Below, piece by piece: positions 9,124 through 22,800 of a DNA stretch of 35,634 nucleotides. How positions within the stretch are numbered: the first letter of the stretch is position 1; each line of letters starts with the position of its first letter. Origin of the DNA: Pseudomonadota bacterium (GTDB lineage Bacteria > Pseudomonadota > Gammaproteobacteria > Berkiellales > Berkiellaceae); NCBI GenBank assembly GCA_018242045.1, contig JAFECR010000012.1, positions 1 to 35,634 on the forward strand, in the 5' to 3' direction. The notes under the pieces were generated by a model that had not been told where the DNA came from, searched no databases, and saw nothing but the letters and a program-made list of their open reading frames with translations. The translations under genes were made by a program, and so were the position numbers.

Positions 9124-10265
9124 AAATGCTCCTGATGGTTAATGCTAAGTTTGCTTTGAATAATGCCGCCTGGAGAATCTGTGGCAATAATAGTACCGCC
9201 ACCTAAACATTGGTTTTGTTGATAAAACACAATGGCTTGCCCAGGGGTGACAGCGCGTTGCGCTGTATCGAACTTAATAAGAGCTTCATTTTCTTTAAGA
9301 TAAACCTGACAAGCTTGATCGTTTTGACGATAGCGCACTTTGGCCGTACATGTAAATGAAGCAGCCAACGGTGGTTCATTGACCCAATGAAGTTTGTTTG
9401 CTTTAACAAAGACACTTTGTTGCCAATCGTGATCATCATCCTGACAGACATAAAGAACGTTATTATCAAGATCTTTAGCGACGACATACCATGGTTTCTC
9501 TGGATATCCTTTAACACCGCCGATTTTTAAGCCATGGCGTTGGCCAAGGGTATAAAACATTAATCCATGGTGTTGGCCAATGGTTTTTCCTTCAGGCGTT
9601 TTCATTACCCCTTCTTGAGAGGGTAAGTATTCTTGCAAAAATGAAGTAAATTTTCTTTCACCAATAAAGCAGATCCCGGTGCTGTCTTTTTTGCTAAAAA
9701 CATGAAGGTTAGCTTTTTGGGCTAACAAACGCACCAGCGGTTTTTCAAGGTGGCCAACAGGAAAAAGGCAACGTCTTAGGGCATCTTGATTTAGCGTGTA
9801 TAAAAAATAGCTTTGATCTTTATTTTGATCTTGGCCTCTTAGTAATTGAAAAGAGTCAAGTTTCGTTGCTCGTTGTGCATAATGACCGGTTGCAATGTAA
9901 TCTGCGCCAAGTTGTAAGGCATGATTAAGAAATGCTTTAAATTTAATTTCTTTATTACAAAGAATATCGGGATTAGGGGTACGACCTGCTTGGTATTCTT
10001 CTAAAAATATACTAAAAACCGTTTGCCAATATTCTTGAGAAAAATTCACACTATGTAATGGGATGTCGATGACTTTACAAAGCGCTTTGACATCATCTAG
10101 ATCTTTTTGGGCAGAACAATAAGTGCTTGTATCGTCCTCTTCCCAATTTTTCATAAATAACCCTTGCACTGCAAATCCTTGTTCTTTAAGCAACAAAGCA
10201 CTAACGGCAGAATCAACACCGCCTGATAGCCCAACAAAGATTGTTTTTGCGTTTTTAGTTTTCAA
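9120..10265 (-). CDS. mnmA: tRNA-specific 2-thiouridylase MnmA
   Basis: MnmA makes the 2-thio group of U34 in tRNA-Lys, -Glu and -Gln, using sulfur passed along the Tus relay. The 381 residues carry the PP-loop SGGVDS at 14-19, the catalytic Cys103 in NPDILCNKEIKF and Cys199 in STGICFIGERKF, as in the E. coli enzyme. The start codon is TTG. It places 13 residues before SGGVDS, matching the E. coli spacing, and no in-frame ATG or GTG lies just upstream. It is first in the mnmA-purB pair (ATGA overlap) and divergent from icd. Confidence 0.97.
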   Translation of the reverse strand: MKTKNAKTIFVGLSGGVDSAVSALLLKEQGFAVQGLFMKNWEEDDTSTYCSAQKDLDDVKALCKVIDIPLHSVNFSQEYWQTVFSIFLEEYQAGRTPNPDILCNKEIKFKAFLNHALQLGADYIATGHYAQRATKLDSFQLLRGQDQNKDQSYFLYTLNQDALRRCLFPVGHLEKPLVRLLAQKANLHVFSKKDSTGICFIGERKFTSFLQEYLPSQEGVMKTPEGKTIGQHHGLMFYTLGQRHGLKIGGVKGYPEKPWYVVAKDLDNNVLYVCQDDDHDWQQSVFVKANKLHWVNEPPLAASFTCTAKVRYRQNDQACQVYLKENEALIKFDTAQRAVTPGQAIVFYQQNQCLGGGTIIATDSPGGIIQSKLSINHQEHL

Positions 10266-10307
10266 AATATAAGTATGACAATCAACTATATAGAATAACC
10301 ATGAATT

Positions 10308-10336
10308 TTAACATATTTGTAAATTTGAGATAAACT
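10308..10336 (+). promoter_or_regulatory. Putative sigma-70 promoter of icd
   Basis: A -35 element TTAACA (10308-10313) and a -10 element TAAACT (10331-10336) are separated by 17 bp, upstream of the icd GTG. They match consensus at 5/6 and 4/6. The region is shared with the divergent mnmA gene. No transcript data support it. Confidence 0.45.
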
Positions 10337-10381
10337 AAAGTACTGATTGGCAATGCAAAATTAATTCAAGGGGCCCTGAAA

Positions 10382-11635
10382 GTGTACCATAAACTCGTTG
10401 TTCCTAAAGAAGGTAATAAAATCCATGTCAACAAGGATGCTTCCTTAAGCGTGCCTGATAACCCCATTATCCCTTTTATCGAAGGGGATGGCATTGGAGT
10501 GGATATTACTCCTGTTATGCGTAAAGTGGTCAATGCTGCTGTCATGAAGGCTTATCAAAGAGATCGTAATATCGCCTGGATGGAAATATATGCGGGAGAA
10601 AAGGCAACGCAGGTATATGGACCCGATCAATGGCTCCCTGATGAATCGTTAAAGGCCATGAGGGATTATGCGGTTGCCATTAAAGGGCCATTAACTACCC
10701 CTGTTGGTGGCGGGATCCGTTCTTTGAATGTGGCCATTCGGCAAAAATTGGATTTATATGTATGTTTGCGTCCCATTCATTATTTCCCAGGAACACCCAG
10801 TCCAGTTAAAAAACCGCAAGAAACGGAAATGGTTATTTTTAGAGAAAATTCAGAAGATATCTATGCAGGCATAGAGTGGAAGGCAGGATCATTAGAGGCA
10901 GAAAAGCTAATCAATTTCTTGCAAGAACAAATGGGGGTTAACCAAATTAGGTTTCCTGAAAATTGTGGTATTGGCGTTAAACCAATTTCCTCACAAGGAT
11001 CCAAGCGTTTAATCCGCCGTGCCATTCAATATGCGATAGATAATGATAAATCTTCTGTGACCCTTGTTCATAAGGGAAATATTATGAAATTTACGGAAGG
11101 GGCCTTTAAAGAATGGGGATATGAGCTGGCAGTTGAAGAATTTGGGGCCAAAACTTATGAGACAGGGCCATGGAAAATCATCAAAAATCCAAAAAATGGC
11201 AAAAATATCATTATTAAAGATGTGATTGCTGATGCTTTTTTACAACAAATCCTATTACGACCCAGTGAGTATAGTGTTATTGCCACGCTTAATTTAAATG
11301 GTGATTATATTTCAGATGCTTTGGCAGCCCAGGTCGGGGGTATTGGGATAGCACCCGGCGCCAATATGAGTGATTGGGTGGCAGTATTTGAAGCAACACA
11401 CGGTACAGCGCCCAAGTATGCTAAGCAAGATAAAGTCAACCCAGGTTCTTTAATTTTATCTGCTGAAATGATGTTAAGGCATTTAGGGTGGAAAGAAGCG
11501 GCTGATTTTATTCTTAAAGGGATGACAGGGGCAATCGCAAGCAAAAAGGTTACTTATGATTTTGCACGACTGATGGAGCATGCAACGACCGTGAGCTGTT
11601 CGGCGTTTGGAGATGAGATAATACAGTATATGTAA
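10382..11635 (+). CDS. icd: Isocitrate dehydrogenase (NADP+)
   Basis: Icd oxidises and decarboxylates isocitrate to 2-oxoglutarate in the TCA cycle, making NADPH. The 417 residues are close to the 416 of E. coli. The substrate loop [10 protein letters not shown] carries Ser114, equivalent to the serine phosphorylated by AceK in E. coli. The Lys-Tyr pair in HGTAPKYA is typical of NADP-specific enzymes. The start codon is GTG after AAGGGG. The E. coli neighbours nudJ and rluE, which lie between icd and mnmA there, are missing. A 12-bp hairpin follows the gene. Confidence 0.97.
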   Translation: MYHKLVVPKEGNKIHVNKDASLSVPDNPIIPFIEGDGIGVDITPVMRKVVNAAVMKAYQRDRNIAWMEIYAGEKATQVYGPDQWLPDESLKAMRDYAVAIKGPLTTPVGGGIRSLNVAIRQKLDLYVCLRPIHYFPGTPSPVKKPQETEMVIFRENSEDIYAGIEWKAGSLEAEKLINFLQEQMGVNQIRFPENCGIGVKPISSQGSKRLIRRAIQYAIDNDKSSVTLVHKGNIMKFTEGAFKEWGYELAVEEFGAKTYETGPWKIIKNPKNGKNIIIKDVIADAFLQQILLRPSEYSVIATLNLNGDYISDALAAQVGGIGIAPGANMSDWVAVFEATHGTAPKYAKQDKVNPGSLILSAEMMLRHLGWKEAADFILKGMTGAIASKKVTYDFARLMEHATTVSCSAFGDEIIQYM

Positions 11636-11662
11636 TACCCAAAACTTCAAGCGAACGCGCAT

Positions 11663-11690
11663 CTATAGGCTTTCAGAAGAAAGCCTATAG
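11663..11690. terminator. Hairpin between convergent icd and cspD
   Basis: A perfect 12-bp stem (11663-11674 with 11679-11690) closes an AGAA loop between the two convergent genes. There is no long U tract on either strand. It may be a weak bidirectional terminator or an end-protecting structure. Confidence 0.55.
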
Positions 11691-11694
11691 TCTT

Positions 11695-11973
11695 CTAAGC
11701 CTCAATTTCCGCTTTTTCTTTCAATTTAGGCGTGGCTTTTGATTCATTCTCTAGGGTTGCAGTTGCACTTCCCTGAGGCGTAATATTAGAAGCATGTAAG
11801 CCTTTTGGCCCTTCATTTACTTCATAGTAAACGGCTTGGCCTGCTTTTAGGCATTTGTAACCATCCATTACTATGGCTGAAAAATGTGCAAATACATCTT
11901 GTCCACCACCTTCTGGACAAATAAACCCGTATCCCTTTGCACTATTGAACCACTTTACTATCCCGCTTGGCAT
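11695..11973 (-). CDS. cspD: Cold-shock domain protein, CspD-like
   Basis: This is a 92-residue single-stranded nucleic acid-binding protein with one cold-shock domain at about 3-68. It shows RNP1 as KGYGFI and RNP2 as DVFAHF. A charged tail of about 25 residues ([12 protein letters not shown] end) follows the domain. It is divergent from clpS, the same arrangement as E. coli cspD. In E. coli CspD inhibits replication in stationary phase, but that role is not shown by sequence here. The ATG is preceded by AAAGGAT. Confidence 0.88.
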   Translation of the reverse strand: MPSGIVKWFNSAKGYGFICPEGGGQDVFAHFSAIVMDGYKCLKAGQAVYYEVNEGPKGLHASNITPQGSATATLENESKATPKLKEKAEIEA

Positions 11974-12195
11974 ATAAAATCCTTTTCAATAGAAACTAAG
12001 CTTTGACATAATTTGGAATTAAAACTCACTTCTTCAGGTACTTATCCTGTTGCAAATAACTACCTCCTAACTGTTGTACATAAACGGTTATTCAGTCAAG
12101 ACTTAAATCTCTGAAAATTGCAAAAGTTATCAATATTTCTAAAATAAATTAACTGTGAGAAAATAAATTAAAAGAATTTTTTTGTAATGGTAAGC

Positions 12196-12216
12196 GAGGT
12201 AGCCAATAGTTGGCTA
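12196..12216 (+). promoter_or_regulatory. Shine-Dalgarno plus hairpin in the clpS leader
   Basis: GAGG at 12196-12199 is followed at once by a perfect 7-bp inverted repeat (12200-12206 with 12210-12216, 3-nt loop). The clpS ATG begins 10 nt after the hairpin. In linear form the GAGG is 27 nt from the ATG, too far to act. Folded, it would be about 10 nt away. The same palindrome could instead be an operator. Confidence 0.4.
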
Positions 12217-12226
12217 ATATCAGATC

Positions 12227-12550
12227 ATGGGCACAACGTCAGGTCGAGGGGTTACTACCCCTGTAGTTAAGGCTGATAAAAAGGCACCAAAATTAAGCCG
12301 CCCCACGAAGTATGCGGTGTATCTTTTGAATGACGATTATACACCGATGGATTTTGTAGTTGTAGTTTTGCAGCAGTTTTTTGCGATGAGCTATCCACGC
12401 GCGGTGAAAGTGATGTTAGATGTGCACCAACAAGGAAAGGCAATTTGCGGGATTTATACTCGTGATATCGCAGAAACCAAAGTAGCACAAGTTAACGAAT
12501 TTGCAAGGCTTAATGAACACCCATTACTTTGCAAAATGGAAAAAGTATAA
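12227..12550 (+). CDS. clpS: ATP-dependent Clp protease adaptor ClpS
   Basis: ClpS binds proteins with N-terminal Leu, Phe, Tyr or Trp and hands them to ClpA. The 107 residues have a disordered N-terminal extension of about 28 and then the conserved core. [11 protein letters not shown] supplies Asn35 and Asp36, and [10 protein letters not shown] supplies His67, the N-degron pocket residues. The C-terminal [11 protein letters not shown] is also conserved. No strong ribosome-binding site lies at normal distance from the ATG. clpA follows after 36 bp. Confidence 0.96.
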   Translation: MGTTSGRGVTTPVVKADKKAPKLSRPTKYAVYLLNDDYTPMDFVVVVLQQFFAMSYPRAVKVMLDVHQQGKAICGIYTRDIAETKVAQVNEFARLNEHPLLCKMEKV

Positions 12551-12586
12551 CTTTATAAGTCTATTGACGCTGGGAGGTTAAGTGCC

Positions 12587-14851
12587 ATGTTGAGCAAAGA
12601 ACTAGAAATGACGCTCAACCTAGCATTTAAAGAAGCCAGGGAAAAGCGCCACGAATTTATGACGGTTGAACATTTACTATTGGCATTGCTTGATAACTCT
12701 GCAGCTTCTAATGTGCTACGTTCCTGTGGGGCTGATGTAGAACGCCTCAGACAAGATTTACAGACTTTTGTGGATGAGACCACGCCGTTAATTCCTTCTA
12801 CAGAAGCACATCGCGAAACTCAACCAACCTTAGGATTTCAACGTGTATTGCAAAGAGCGGTATTTCACGTGCAATCTGCTGGTAGAGATGAAGTAACAGG
12901 CGCGAATGTACTTGCTGCTATTTTTAGCGAGCAAGAAAGCCAAGCTGTATACTTTTTGAAGCAAGAAAATATTACGCGGCTTGATGTGGTTAACTTTATT
13001 TCTCATGGAATTTCGAAAGTAGAAGAACCAAGAGAAATGGATGAACCTGAAATAGAGCAGCCGCTTGATCATGAAGGTACCCATGAAGCACCGGGAAAAA
13101 GTCCTTTAGAAGCCTATGCTATTAATTTAAATTTGCTAGCAAAGCAAGGAAAAATAGATCCTTTGATTGGACGTTCCCAAGAGATGGAACGTACTGTGCA
13201 AATTTTATGTCGACGCAGAAAAAATAATCCCTTATTTGTCGGAGAAGCAGGGGTAGGTAAAACAGCTATTGCCGAAGGACTTGCAAAAGCAATAGTTGAA
13301 AGTAAAGTGCCAAAAGCTTTAGCCCATTGCACTGTTTATGCGTTGGATTTAGGATCCTTATTGGCCGGCACTAAATATCGTGGTGATTTTGAAAAGAGAT
13401 TCAAATCTTTGCTTCAACATTTGCGTCGAGATTCAGGGGCAGTCTTATTTATCGATGAAATTCATACCATCATTGGCGCAGGTGCTGCATCGGGCGGAGT
13501 GATGGATGCCTCAAATTTAATTAAGCCAATGTTGGCAACAGGTGATCTGCGATGTATCGGTTCAACCACATATCAAGAGTATCGCGGTATTTTTGAGAAA
13601 GACAGAGCACTTGCTAGACGATTCCAAAAGATTGATATTCGTGAGCCTTCTGTAGAGGAAACCGTTAGAATATTAAAAGGGATCAAAACGCATTTTGAGC
13701 AACACCATCAAATTCGTTACACGGGTGCAGCTTTAAGAGCAGCTGCTGAACTGGCAGGGCGCTATATCAGAGACAGATTTTTGCCAGATAAAGCCATTGA
13801 TGTTGTGGATGAAGCTGGCGCTTATCAACGGTTATTACCAGAACGTCGCCGCAAGAAAGTGATTGGCGTAAAAGAAGTTGAGCAAATTGTAGCGCGCATG
13901 GCTCGGATCCCTTCCAAAACAGTTTCTATTTCAGATAGATCGCTCTTAGTTGGATTAGAAGATGAATTAAGAACTAAAGTATTTGGGCAGGATAAAGCCA
14001 TTCATTACTTAGCAACATCGGTTAAAATGGGGCGATCAGGCTTGAGTGATCCGGATAAACCAATAGGTTGCTTTTTATTTGCAGGCCCAACTGGTGTTGG
14101 TAAAACTGAAGTTTCCAAGCAATTGGCAAAGTCACTTGGTGTTGAATTGATCCGCTTTGATATGTCTGAATATATGGAAAGCCATACGGTGTCAAGACTT
14201 ATTGGTGCACCTCCTGGTTATGTTGGTTATGATCATGGTGGTTTATTAACAGAAGCGGTGACTAAAAACCCACATTCTGTTGTGCTTTTAGATGAAATTG
14301 AAAAAGCACATCCAGATGTTTTTAATTTGCTTTTACAAGTAATGGATCATGGCTCTTTGACGGATACCAATGGGCGCAAAGCAGATTTTAGGCATGTTAC
14401 CTTAATCATGACGACCAATGCCGGCGCTGCGATGATGGATAGAAATTCCATCGGCTTTAAGGAACAAGAGCATCGTGCAGACAGTTGGGGTGCTATTCAA
14501 AAAACCTTTACGCCAGAATTTAGAAACCGTCTCGATGCCATTATCCAGTTTGAACCCCTTGATGAAAAAGTGATCACGCGGGTTGTTGATAAATTCTTAG
14601 ATGATTTAACCAAGCGTCTTAGTGAAAAGGATGTCACCATCGAAGTAGATGCTAAAGCACGCAGATGGCTTGCCGAAAAAGGTTACGACAAAAAAATGGG
14701 TGCTCGTCCGATGGCACGATTAATTCAAGAGCAATTGAAAAAACCACTTGCTGATGAGTTACTTTTTGGCAAACTCTCTTTAGGCGGCACAGTGGAAGTA
14801 ACTGCAGATGAGAATGGGATATGCCTTGCTGTGTTTGAACCAAGCGAATAG
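12587..14851 (+). CDS. clpA: ATP-dependent Clp protease ATP-binding subunit ClpA
   Basis: ClpA is the hexameric AAA+ unfoldase that feeds ClpP. It has 754 residues, near the E. coli length. It contains the N-terminal Clp_N repeats (about 1-145), Walker A1 GEAGVGKT at 219-226 with Walker B FIDE near 289, and Walker A2 GPTGVGKT at 500-507 with LLDE near 568. The ClpP-docking loop IGF at 622-624 shows that it is a protease partner, not a ClpB-type disaggregase. A strong GGGAGG precedes the ATG. clpP itself is not in the window. Confidence 0.97.
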   Translation: MLSKELEMTLNLAFKEAREKRHEFMTVEHLLLALLDNSAASNVLRSCGADVERLRQDLQTFVDETTPLIPSTEAHRETQPTLGFQRVLQRAVFHVQSAGRDEVTGANVLAAIFSEQESQAVYFLKQENITRLDVVNFISHGISKVEEPREMDEPEIEQPLDHEGTHEAPGKSPLEAYAINLNLLAKQGKIDPLIGRSQEMERTVQILCRRRKNNPLFVGEAGVGKTAIAEGLAKAIVESKVPKALAHCTVYALDLGSLLAGTKYRGDFEKRFKSLLQHLRRDSGAVLFIDEIHTIIGAGAASGGVMDASNLIKPMLATGDLRCIGSTTYQEYRGIFEKDRALARRFQKIDIREPSVEETVRILKGIKTHFEQHHQIRYTGAALRAAAELAGRYIRDRFLPDKAIDVVDEAGAYQRLLPERRRKKVIGVKEVEQIVARMARIPSKTVSISDRSLLVGLEDELRTKVFGQDKAIHYLATSVKMGRSGLSDPDKPIGCFLFAGPTGVGKTEVSKQLAKSLGVELIRFDMSEYMESHTVSRLIGAPPGYVGYDHGGLLTEAVTKNPHSVVLLDEIEKAHPDVFNLLLQVMDHGSLTDTNGRKADFRHVTLIMTTNAGAAMMDRNSIGFKEQEHRADSWGAIQKTFTPEFRNRLDAIIQFEPLDEKVITRVVDKFLDDLTKRLSEKDVTIEVDAKARRWLAEKGYDKKMGARPMARLIQEQLKKPLADELLFGKLSLGGTVEVTADENGICLAVFEPSE

Positions 14852-14877
14852 CAAACCCTCAATGCAAGAGAATATGT

Positions 14878-14905
14878 CAAGCAATTCAGATCGTTGAATT
14901 GCTTG
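14878..14905. terminator. Hairpin between convergent clpA and infA
   Basis: A perfect 11-bp stem (14878-14888 with 14895-14905) has a 6-nt loop. A 7-bp outer pair (14855-14861 with 14919-14925) encloses it. It lies between convergent genes. There is no U tract, so factor-independent termination is uncertain. Confidence 0.5.
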
Positions 14906-14936
14906 CATGAAGTAAAGGTGAGGGTGAAGTATAAGA

Positions 14937-15188
14937 TTATTCTTCGTCGTTTTCTTTTTCAGGTTTGCCATCACGATTACGGAAAATGATCCTGCCTTTG
15001 GTGAGATCATAAGGAGTTAACTGTACGGTAACACGATCGCCTGTAAGAATACGTATATAATTTTTACGCATTCTGCCAGAGATATGGGCGGTGACAACAT
15101 GTTTGTTGTCTAATTCTACTCTAAACATGGTATTTGGCAACGTTTCAGTGACGGTACCTTCCATTTCAATATGATCTTCTTTTGGCAT
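14937..15188 (-). CDS. infA: Translation initiation factor IF-1
   Basis: IF-1 occupies the ribosomal A site during initiation. The S1/OB-fold core (about 5-72) is highly conserved, including the [11 protein letters not shown] segment and [18 protein letters not shown]. At 83 residues it is about 11 longer than the 72-residue E. coli protein. The extra residues are an acidic tail (KPEKENDEE). It lies upstream of clpA in the opposite direction and 71 bp downstream of aat, so it may be co-transcribed with trxB-aat. Confidence 0.97.
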   Translation of the reverse strand: MPKEDHIEMEGTVTETLPNTMFRVELDNKHVVTAHISGRMRKNYIRILTGDRVTVQLTPYDLTKGRIIFRNRDGKPEKENDEE

Positions 15189-15259
15189 ACTTTACCTTAG
15201 GGTTATTCTAAAACTGCGTTATCCTACCAAATAATCTCTTGTCAATAAACTCCCACAGC

Positions 15260-16967
<1,708 letters not shown>

Positions 16968-17031
16968 AGCAGCATGCTTAAACAAAGTCGTGCTAGAATG
17001 AAATCAAATTGATGAACTAAGTTGAAAGCCC

Positions 17032-19386
17032 ATGAAGCAAGCTACAAAACGAAGGAATGAGCCTAGGTTATCTCTACAAGTTGGTCGGCGTTTGAGAGAA
17101 GGCGCGTTGATCTTACTTTGTTCATTTGCCATATATCTGGTAATCGCTTTGTTCACTTATCATACAGCTGATCCTGCTTGGTCTCATTCTGGTATGTCCG
17201 GTGAAATCCATAATGCAGCTGGTATCACAGGTGCGTGGTTTTCAGATATTCTATTTTCATTGTTTGGTTATTTAGCATACATTTTTCCTGTAGCTATATT
17301 GCTTGCTGGTTTTTATATCCACCAAGAAGAACAGGCGTCGCAAGATAGCCCAATAATATGGATCATGAGAGGATTTGGATTATTTCTAGCGCTTATTTCA
17401 GCTTGTGGGATAACAAGCATGTATATCGACATACCTTGGCAAAAGATGCCAATGAGTTCAGGCGGTCTTTTGGGGATGGCGGTTAATGCCAGTATCGTTG
17501 CTTATCTAAACATCTTGGGTGCAGGTATTATGTTGTTAGCCTCATTTTTAACGGGGGTAACCTTATTTACGGGTTTTTCATGGTTAAAATTAATGCAAGG
17601 TGCTGGCAAACGCTCCTTTTCAGTTATCAAAAATCAACAGTCTTTACGACCCATGTTGGAAAGAGCTTTTCAAAAAGCCAAGCAAATAAAACTGCCGCTT
17701 ACCTGGGATGATTTTCCGAAATTATCTTCAATCCCTGATGTTAAATCAAAACCATCCAAGCCGGCTTTTGTTGAAGCGGATTTAAACGAACCTTTACCGC
17801 CACTACCCATGTTAAAAAAAGCCAGAGTTGACAAAGAAAGTCCCTTACTTTTAGCAAAAAAGAGTATTAAAAAACCAGACATTAAAGTTCCACTTAAGAC
17901 AAAGGAAACGATGCGTGCGTCGCATGCCTGTCCTGAATTATCTTTGCTAGAAATGCCAGAAAAAAAAATGCGTCAAGGATATACCCCTACCCAACTGCAA
18001 GAATTATCGCGTTTAGTTGAAATGCGGTTATTGGAATTTGGTGTGGAAGCAAGGGTAGTTGGCGTTTTCCCTGGTCCTGTGATTACACGTTTTGAGCTTG
18101 ATTTAGCTGCAGGCATTAAAGTAAATAAAATTACAAGTTTGGCAAAAGATTTAGCGCGCGCTTTATCGGTGGTAAGTGTGCGTGTGGTTGAGGTTATTCC
18201 GGGAAAATCGGTGGTGGGGCTTGAGATCCCTAATACCTATCGAGAGTTGGTGCGTTTAAAAGAAGTATTAGAAGATGCTTCGTATCAAGAAGCAGTTTCA
18301 AATTTGACTCTGGCATTGGGTAAAGATATTGCGGGAAGACCTGTAGTGGTTGATTTGGCTAAAATGCCGCATCTCTTAGTTGCAGGAACAACAGGTTCTG
18401 GTAAGTCTGTTGGTTTAAATGTGATGTTGCTAAGCATTCTTTACAAAGCAACCCCAGAGGATGTCAGACTTATCTTAATCGATCCTAAAATGTTGGAATT
18501 GGCTATTTATGACAATATCCCGCATTTATTAACGCCAGTAGTGACCGATATGAAGGATGCTGCAAACGCACTGCGTTGGTGTGTTGCTGAAATGGAGCGT
18601 CGATATCAATTGATGGCAGCTATCGGTGTGAGAAATTTGGCAGGTTATAATCAAAAAGTCGAAAGTGCGGCCGCGAGCGGCTGTCCTCTTTTAGATCCGT
18701 TCTGGCAACCTAAAAGCCAGGAAAAGCCTCAAACCTTAGAGAAATTACCTTTTATCGTTGTTGTCATCGATGAATTTGCTGATATGATCATGGTTGTTGG
18801 CAAAAAAGTAGAAGAGTTGATAGCGCGCATTGCTCAAAAAGCAAGAGCCGCTGGGATCCACCTTATTCTAGCAACGCAGCGACCTTCTGTGGATGTGATC
18901 ACAGGCTTAATCAAAGCGAATGTGCCCACGCGGATTGCGTTTCAGGTTTCATCTCGCATTGATTCTCGGACCATCTTAGATCAATCGGGTGCTGAGCAAT
19001 TGTTGGGGCATGGCGATATGTTGTATTTGCCCCCGGGAGTTGGCGTCCCACATCGGATCCATGGTGCTTTTGTCAGTGATGAAGAAGTTCATAGAGTGAA
19101 TGATGAACTTCGTAAATTAGGGAGTCCAACTTATATTGAAAGCGTGATACAATCTACAAGCAGCGCCTTTAAAGCTGAAGATGAGGACGTAGATGAGTTA
19201 TATGACCAAGCAATTGCGATTGTTGTCGAAAGCCGAAAGGCTTCTATTTCTTTAATCCAAAGAAGATTAAAGATAGGCTACAACCGCGCTGCAAGGTTGA
19301 TTGAGCTTATGGAGGCTCAAGGGATAGTGAGTCAAGTCCAGTCTAATGGAAGCCGAGAAGTCATAGCACCGTCAGGAATTGAATGA
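17032..19386 (+). CDS. ftsK: DNA translocase FtsK
   Basis: FtsK sits at the division septum and pumps DNA so that chromosome dimers are resolved at dif. The 784 residues are much shorter than the 1329 of E. coli because the linker (about 190-320) is short. Four membrane segments lie in the first 185 residues. Walker A GTTGSGKS is at 452-459, with Walker B VVIDEFAD near 580-590. The winged-helix gamma domain, which reads KOPS sequences, occupies about 715-780. lolA follows within 7 bp. Confidence 0.96.
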   Translation: MKQATKRRNEPRLSLQVGRRLREGALILLCSFAIYLVIALFTYHTADPAWSHSGMSGEIHNAAGITGAWFSDILFSLFGYLAYIFPVAILLAGFYIHQEEQASQDSPIIWIMRGFGLFLALISACGITSMYIDIPWQKMPMSSGGLLGMAVNASIVAYLNILGAGIMLLASFLTGVTLFTGFSWLKLMQGAGKRSFSVIKNQQSLRPMLERAFQKAKQIKLPLTWDDFPKLSSIPDVKSKPSKPAFVEADLNEPLPPLPMLKKARVDKESPLLLAKKSIKKPDIKVPLKTKETMRASHACPELSLLEMPEKKMRQGYTPTQLQELSRLVEMRLLEFGVEARVVGVFPGPVITRFELDLAAGIKVNKITSLAKDLARALSVVSVRVVEVIPGKSVVGLEIPNTYRELVRLKEVLEDASYQEAVSNLTLALGKDIAGRPVVVDLAKMPHLLVAGTTGSGKSVGLNVMLLSILYKATPEDVRLILIDPKMLELAIYDNIPHLLTPVVTDMKDAANALRWCVAEMERRYQLMAAIGVRNLAGYNQKVESAAASGCPLLDPFWQPKSQEKPQTLEKLPFIVVVIDEFADMIMVVGKKVEELIARIAQKARAAGIHLILATQRPSVDVITGLIKANVPTRIAFQVSSRIDSRTILDQSGAEQLLGHGDMLYLPPGVGVPHRIHGAFVSDEEVHRVNDELRKLGSPTYIESVIQSTSSAFKAEDEDVDELYDQAIAIVVESRKASISLIQRRLKIGYNRAARLIELMEAQGIVSQVQSNGSREVIAPSGIE

Positions 19387-19393
19387 GGTAAGT

Positions 19394-20041
19394 ATGAAAT
19401 TTGCCAGTAACAAAATTGTAAGTATTTTTTTAGTTATATTCTCAAGTGGGGTTTTTGCCACAGAAGGTGAACCCGCAGACAAATTATTGCAAGCATTGCA
19501 AAACATTAATACCTTCAAAGCGCATTTTGTGCAAAAGATCCATGATGCAAATGGTGAACATTATGCTAAATCTGAAGGTGAAATCATGGTGAGGCGCCCA
19601 GGTAAATTTTACTGGAAAAGCCAAGCACCCGATCCGATTTTAGTCGTTGGCGATGGAAAACATTTGTGGACTTACGACATTGATTTGTCTCAAGTAACCA
19701 AACAAACGCAAAATGAAGCATTAGGAAATACACCAGCGGCTTTGTTAGCAGGTTCTTTATCTACCTTGAAAGAAAACTTCAAAATCACTCAAGCTAAAAA
19801 AACACAATGCGTTAAAAGCGAAGAATGCTATTTATTGCATCCAATGCAAAAAGATGCTGCCTTTGCAGACATTCTGATTGGTTTTGCCAAGGGTAAAATA
19901 ACCGAGATTAAAATGCATGATTCTCTTGGTCAAAATGTTTATACCTTGTTTACCAAGGTAGAAATAAATCAAACCTTGAACGATAGCCATTTTGCTTTTA
20001 GTCCACCGAAGGGTGTCGATATTATTCATTCAGGAAGTTAA
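19394..20041 (+). CDS. lolA: Outer-membrane lipoprotein carrier protein LolA
   Basis: LolA is the periplasmic chaperone that carries lipoproteins from LolCDE to LolB. I place the start at the ATG at 19394 (215 residues), which follows a GAGG box and opens a clear signal peptide cleaved near VFA/TEGEP at residue 22. An in-frame TTG at 19379 would overlap ftsK and put charged residues before the signal. The body has the family pattern NTFKAHFVQ, GEIMVRRPGKFYW and LVVGDGKHLWTYD. The ftsK-lolA-rarA-serS order matches E. coli. Confidence 0.95.
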   Translation: MKFASNKIVSIFLVIFSSGVFATEGEPADKLLQALQNINTFKAHFVQKIHDANGEHYAKSEGEIMVRRPGKFYWKSQAPDPILVVGDGKHLWTYDIDLSQVTKQTQNEALGNTPAALLAGSLSTLKENFKITQAKKTQCVKSEECYLLHPMQKDAAFADILIGFAKGKITEIKMHDSLGQNVYTLFTKVEINQTLNDSHFAFSPPKGVDIIHSGS

Positions 20042-20044
20042 TCT

Positions 20045-21337
20045 TTGTCGCAACCGCTAGCTGCTCGTTTAAGGCCAAAAACCTTAGCGACGTTTATTGG
20101 CCAAACCCCTTTGCTTAAAAAGGGGGCACCCCTTGCGCTTTGCATAGAACAAGGTAAACCCCATTCTATGTTGTTCTGGGGCCCGCCGGGGACAGGGAAA
20201 ACAACGTTGGCAGGCTTAATTGCTGCTTACTGCCAATTGGAATTCGTTTCACTGTCCGCTGTATTGGCAGGTGTTAAAGATATTCGAGATGCAATGTCCC
20301 ATGCCAAGCATATTAAACAAAGTACCGGTAAGGGCACGATTTTATTTATCGATGAGATCCATCGTTTTAATAAAGCTCAGCAAGATGCCTTATTGCCCTT
20401 TGTTGAAGATGGCACTGTCTACTTTGTTGGTGCCACCACGGAAAATCCATCGTTTGAGATCAATAAAGCGCTCTTATCTCGCTGTCGCGTCTATACATTA
20501 AAAGCCTTGACTGAAAAGGAGCTAAAACAAGTTCTGATGAACGCCCTTGCAGACAAAGAACATGGTTTAGGCAATTTGGATATTAATTTAAGTGAATCTC
20601 ATATCGATTTTATGGTCAACAGCTCAGATGGCGACGCCAGACGATTATTAAATATACTCGAAGTGGTGGCAGATAACATAGCTGCATTGAAGGGTAAGCC
20701 AATTTCGCAAAAACGCCTTGAAGACATTATTCAAAAAGGGTATCGCAGTTTTGACAAACAAGGCGATATATTTTACGAACAGATCTCGGCATTACATAAA
20801 GCAGTGCGGGGGTGCTCACCCGACGGTGCATTATATTGGTTATGCAGAATGTTGGATGGGGGTTGCTCGCCCACATACATTGCAAGGCGAATGGTGCGTA
20901 TGGCAACTGAAGATATCGGTAATGCCGATCCTAAGGCATTGGGTCTTGCTTTAGATGCTTGGGATGCCTATGAACGTTTAGGTAGCCCTGAGGGAGAATT
21001 GGCGTTGGCGCAAGTTGTGATATATCTTGCTTGTGCGCCTAAAAGTAATCGTTGTTATCTTGCTTATAATCATGCCAAAGAAGAGATCCATTCTTCGCCT
21101 TCCTTTGCAGTCCCAATACATTTGCGAAACGCCCCCACCCAATTTATGAAAGATATTGGTTATGGTAAAGATTACCGTTATGATCCCAATGAGCCAGAAG
21201 GCTTTGCAAGAGGCCAGGCTTATTTTCCTGCTGAAATGGGAGAAAAACAATATTATTTTCCTACAGAAAGTGGGCTTGAAATTAAGATTGCAGAAAAATT
21301 GCGTACTTTAAAAAAAATATCAAAAACGCCAACCTGA
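20045..21337 (+). CDS. rarA: Replication-associated recombination protein A (AAA ATPase)
   Basis: RarA (MgsA) is an AAA+ ATPase related to clamp loaders that acts at stalled forks. The 430 residues begin with PLAARLRPKTLATFIGQ, the family's usual N-terminus. Walker A is GPPGTGKT at 46-53 and Walker B is FIDEIHR. Sensor 1 is GATTENPSFE and the arginine finger lies in LLSRCRVY. The start codon is TTG after AGGAAG, 3 bp beyond the lolA stop. No ATG fits, and alignment to E. coli supports the TTG. Confidence 0.95.
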   Translation: MSQPLAARLRPKTLATFIGQTPLLKKGAPLALCIEQGKPHSMLFWGPPGTGKTTLAGLIAAYCQLEFVSLSAVLAGVKDIRDAMSHAKHIKQSTGKGTILFIDEIHRFNKAQQDALLPFVEDGTVYFVGATTENPSFEINKALLSRCRVYTLKALTEKELKQVLMNALADKEHGLGNLDINLSESHIDFMVNSSDGDARRLLNILEVVADNIAALKGKPISQKRLEDIIQKGYRSFDKQGDIFYEQISALHKAVRGCSPDGALYWLCRMLDGGCSPTYIARRMVRMATEDIGNADPKALGLALDAWDAYERLGSPEGELALAQVVIYLACAPKSNRCYLAYNHAKEEIHSSPSFAVPIHLRNAPTQFMKDIGYGKDYRYDPNEPEGFARGQAYFPAEMGEKQYYFPTESGLEIKIAEKLRTLKKISKTPT

Positions 21338-21343
21338 AAATAG

Positions 21344-22648
<1,305 letters not shown>

Positions 22649-22674
22649 TGGCCTATCCTGTGAAGATATTAGTG

Positions 22675-22732
22675 TATGACTGGGGTGAGTAAGCGTAGGC
22701 AACAAAGCATAAATTTAAACTGGGAAGAGTAT
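22675..22732 (+). repeat. Half copy of the palindromic repeat found before pgsA
   Basis: This stretch resembles the right half of the element at 28292-28418. The shared core TGACTGGGGTGAGTAAGCG is followed by similar AAAGCATAAAT and GGAAGAGTAT segments. The left half is not recognisable. It lies between serS and the porin gene. Confidence 0.7.
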
Positions 22733-22800
22733 AGGTTGCCCCGTATTACTGAGTAGCATAGTATAAACGGATCGGAAGTTTGCAATCGTCAGGGAATGCG

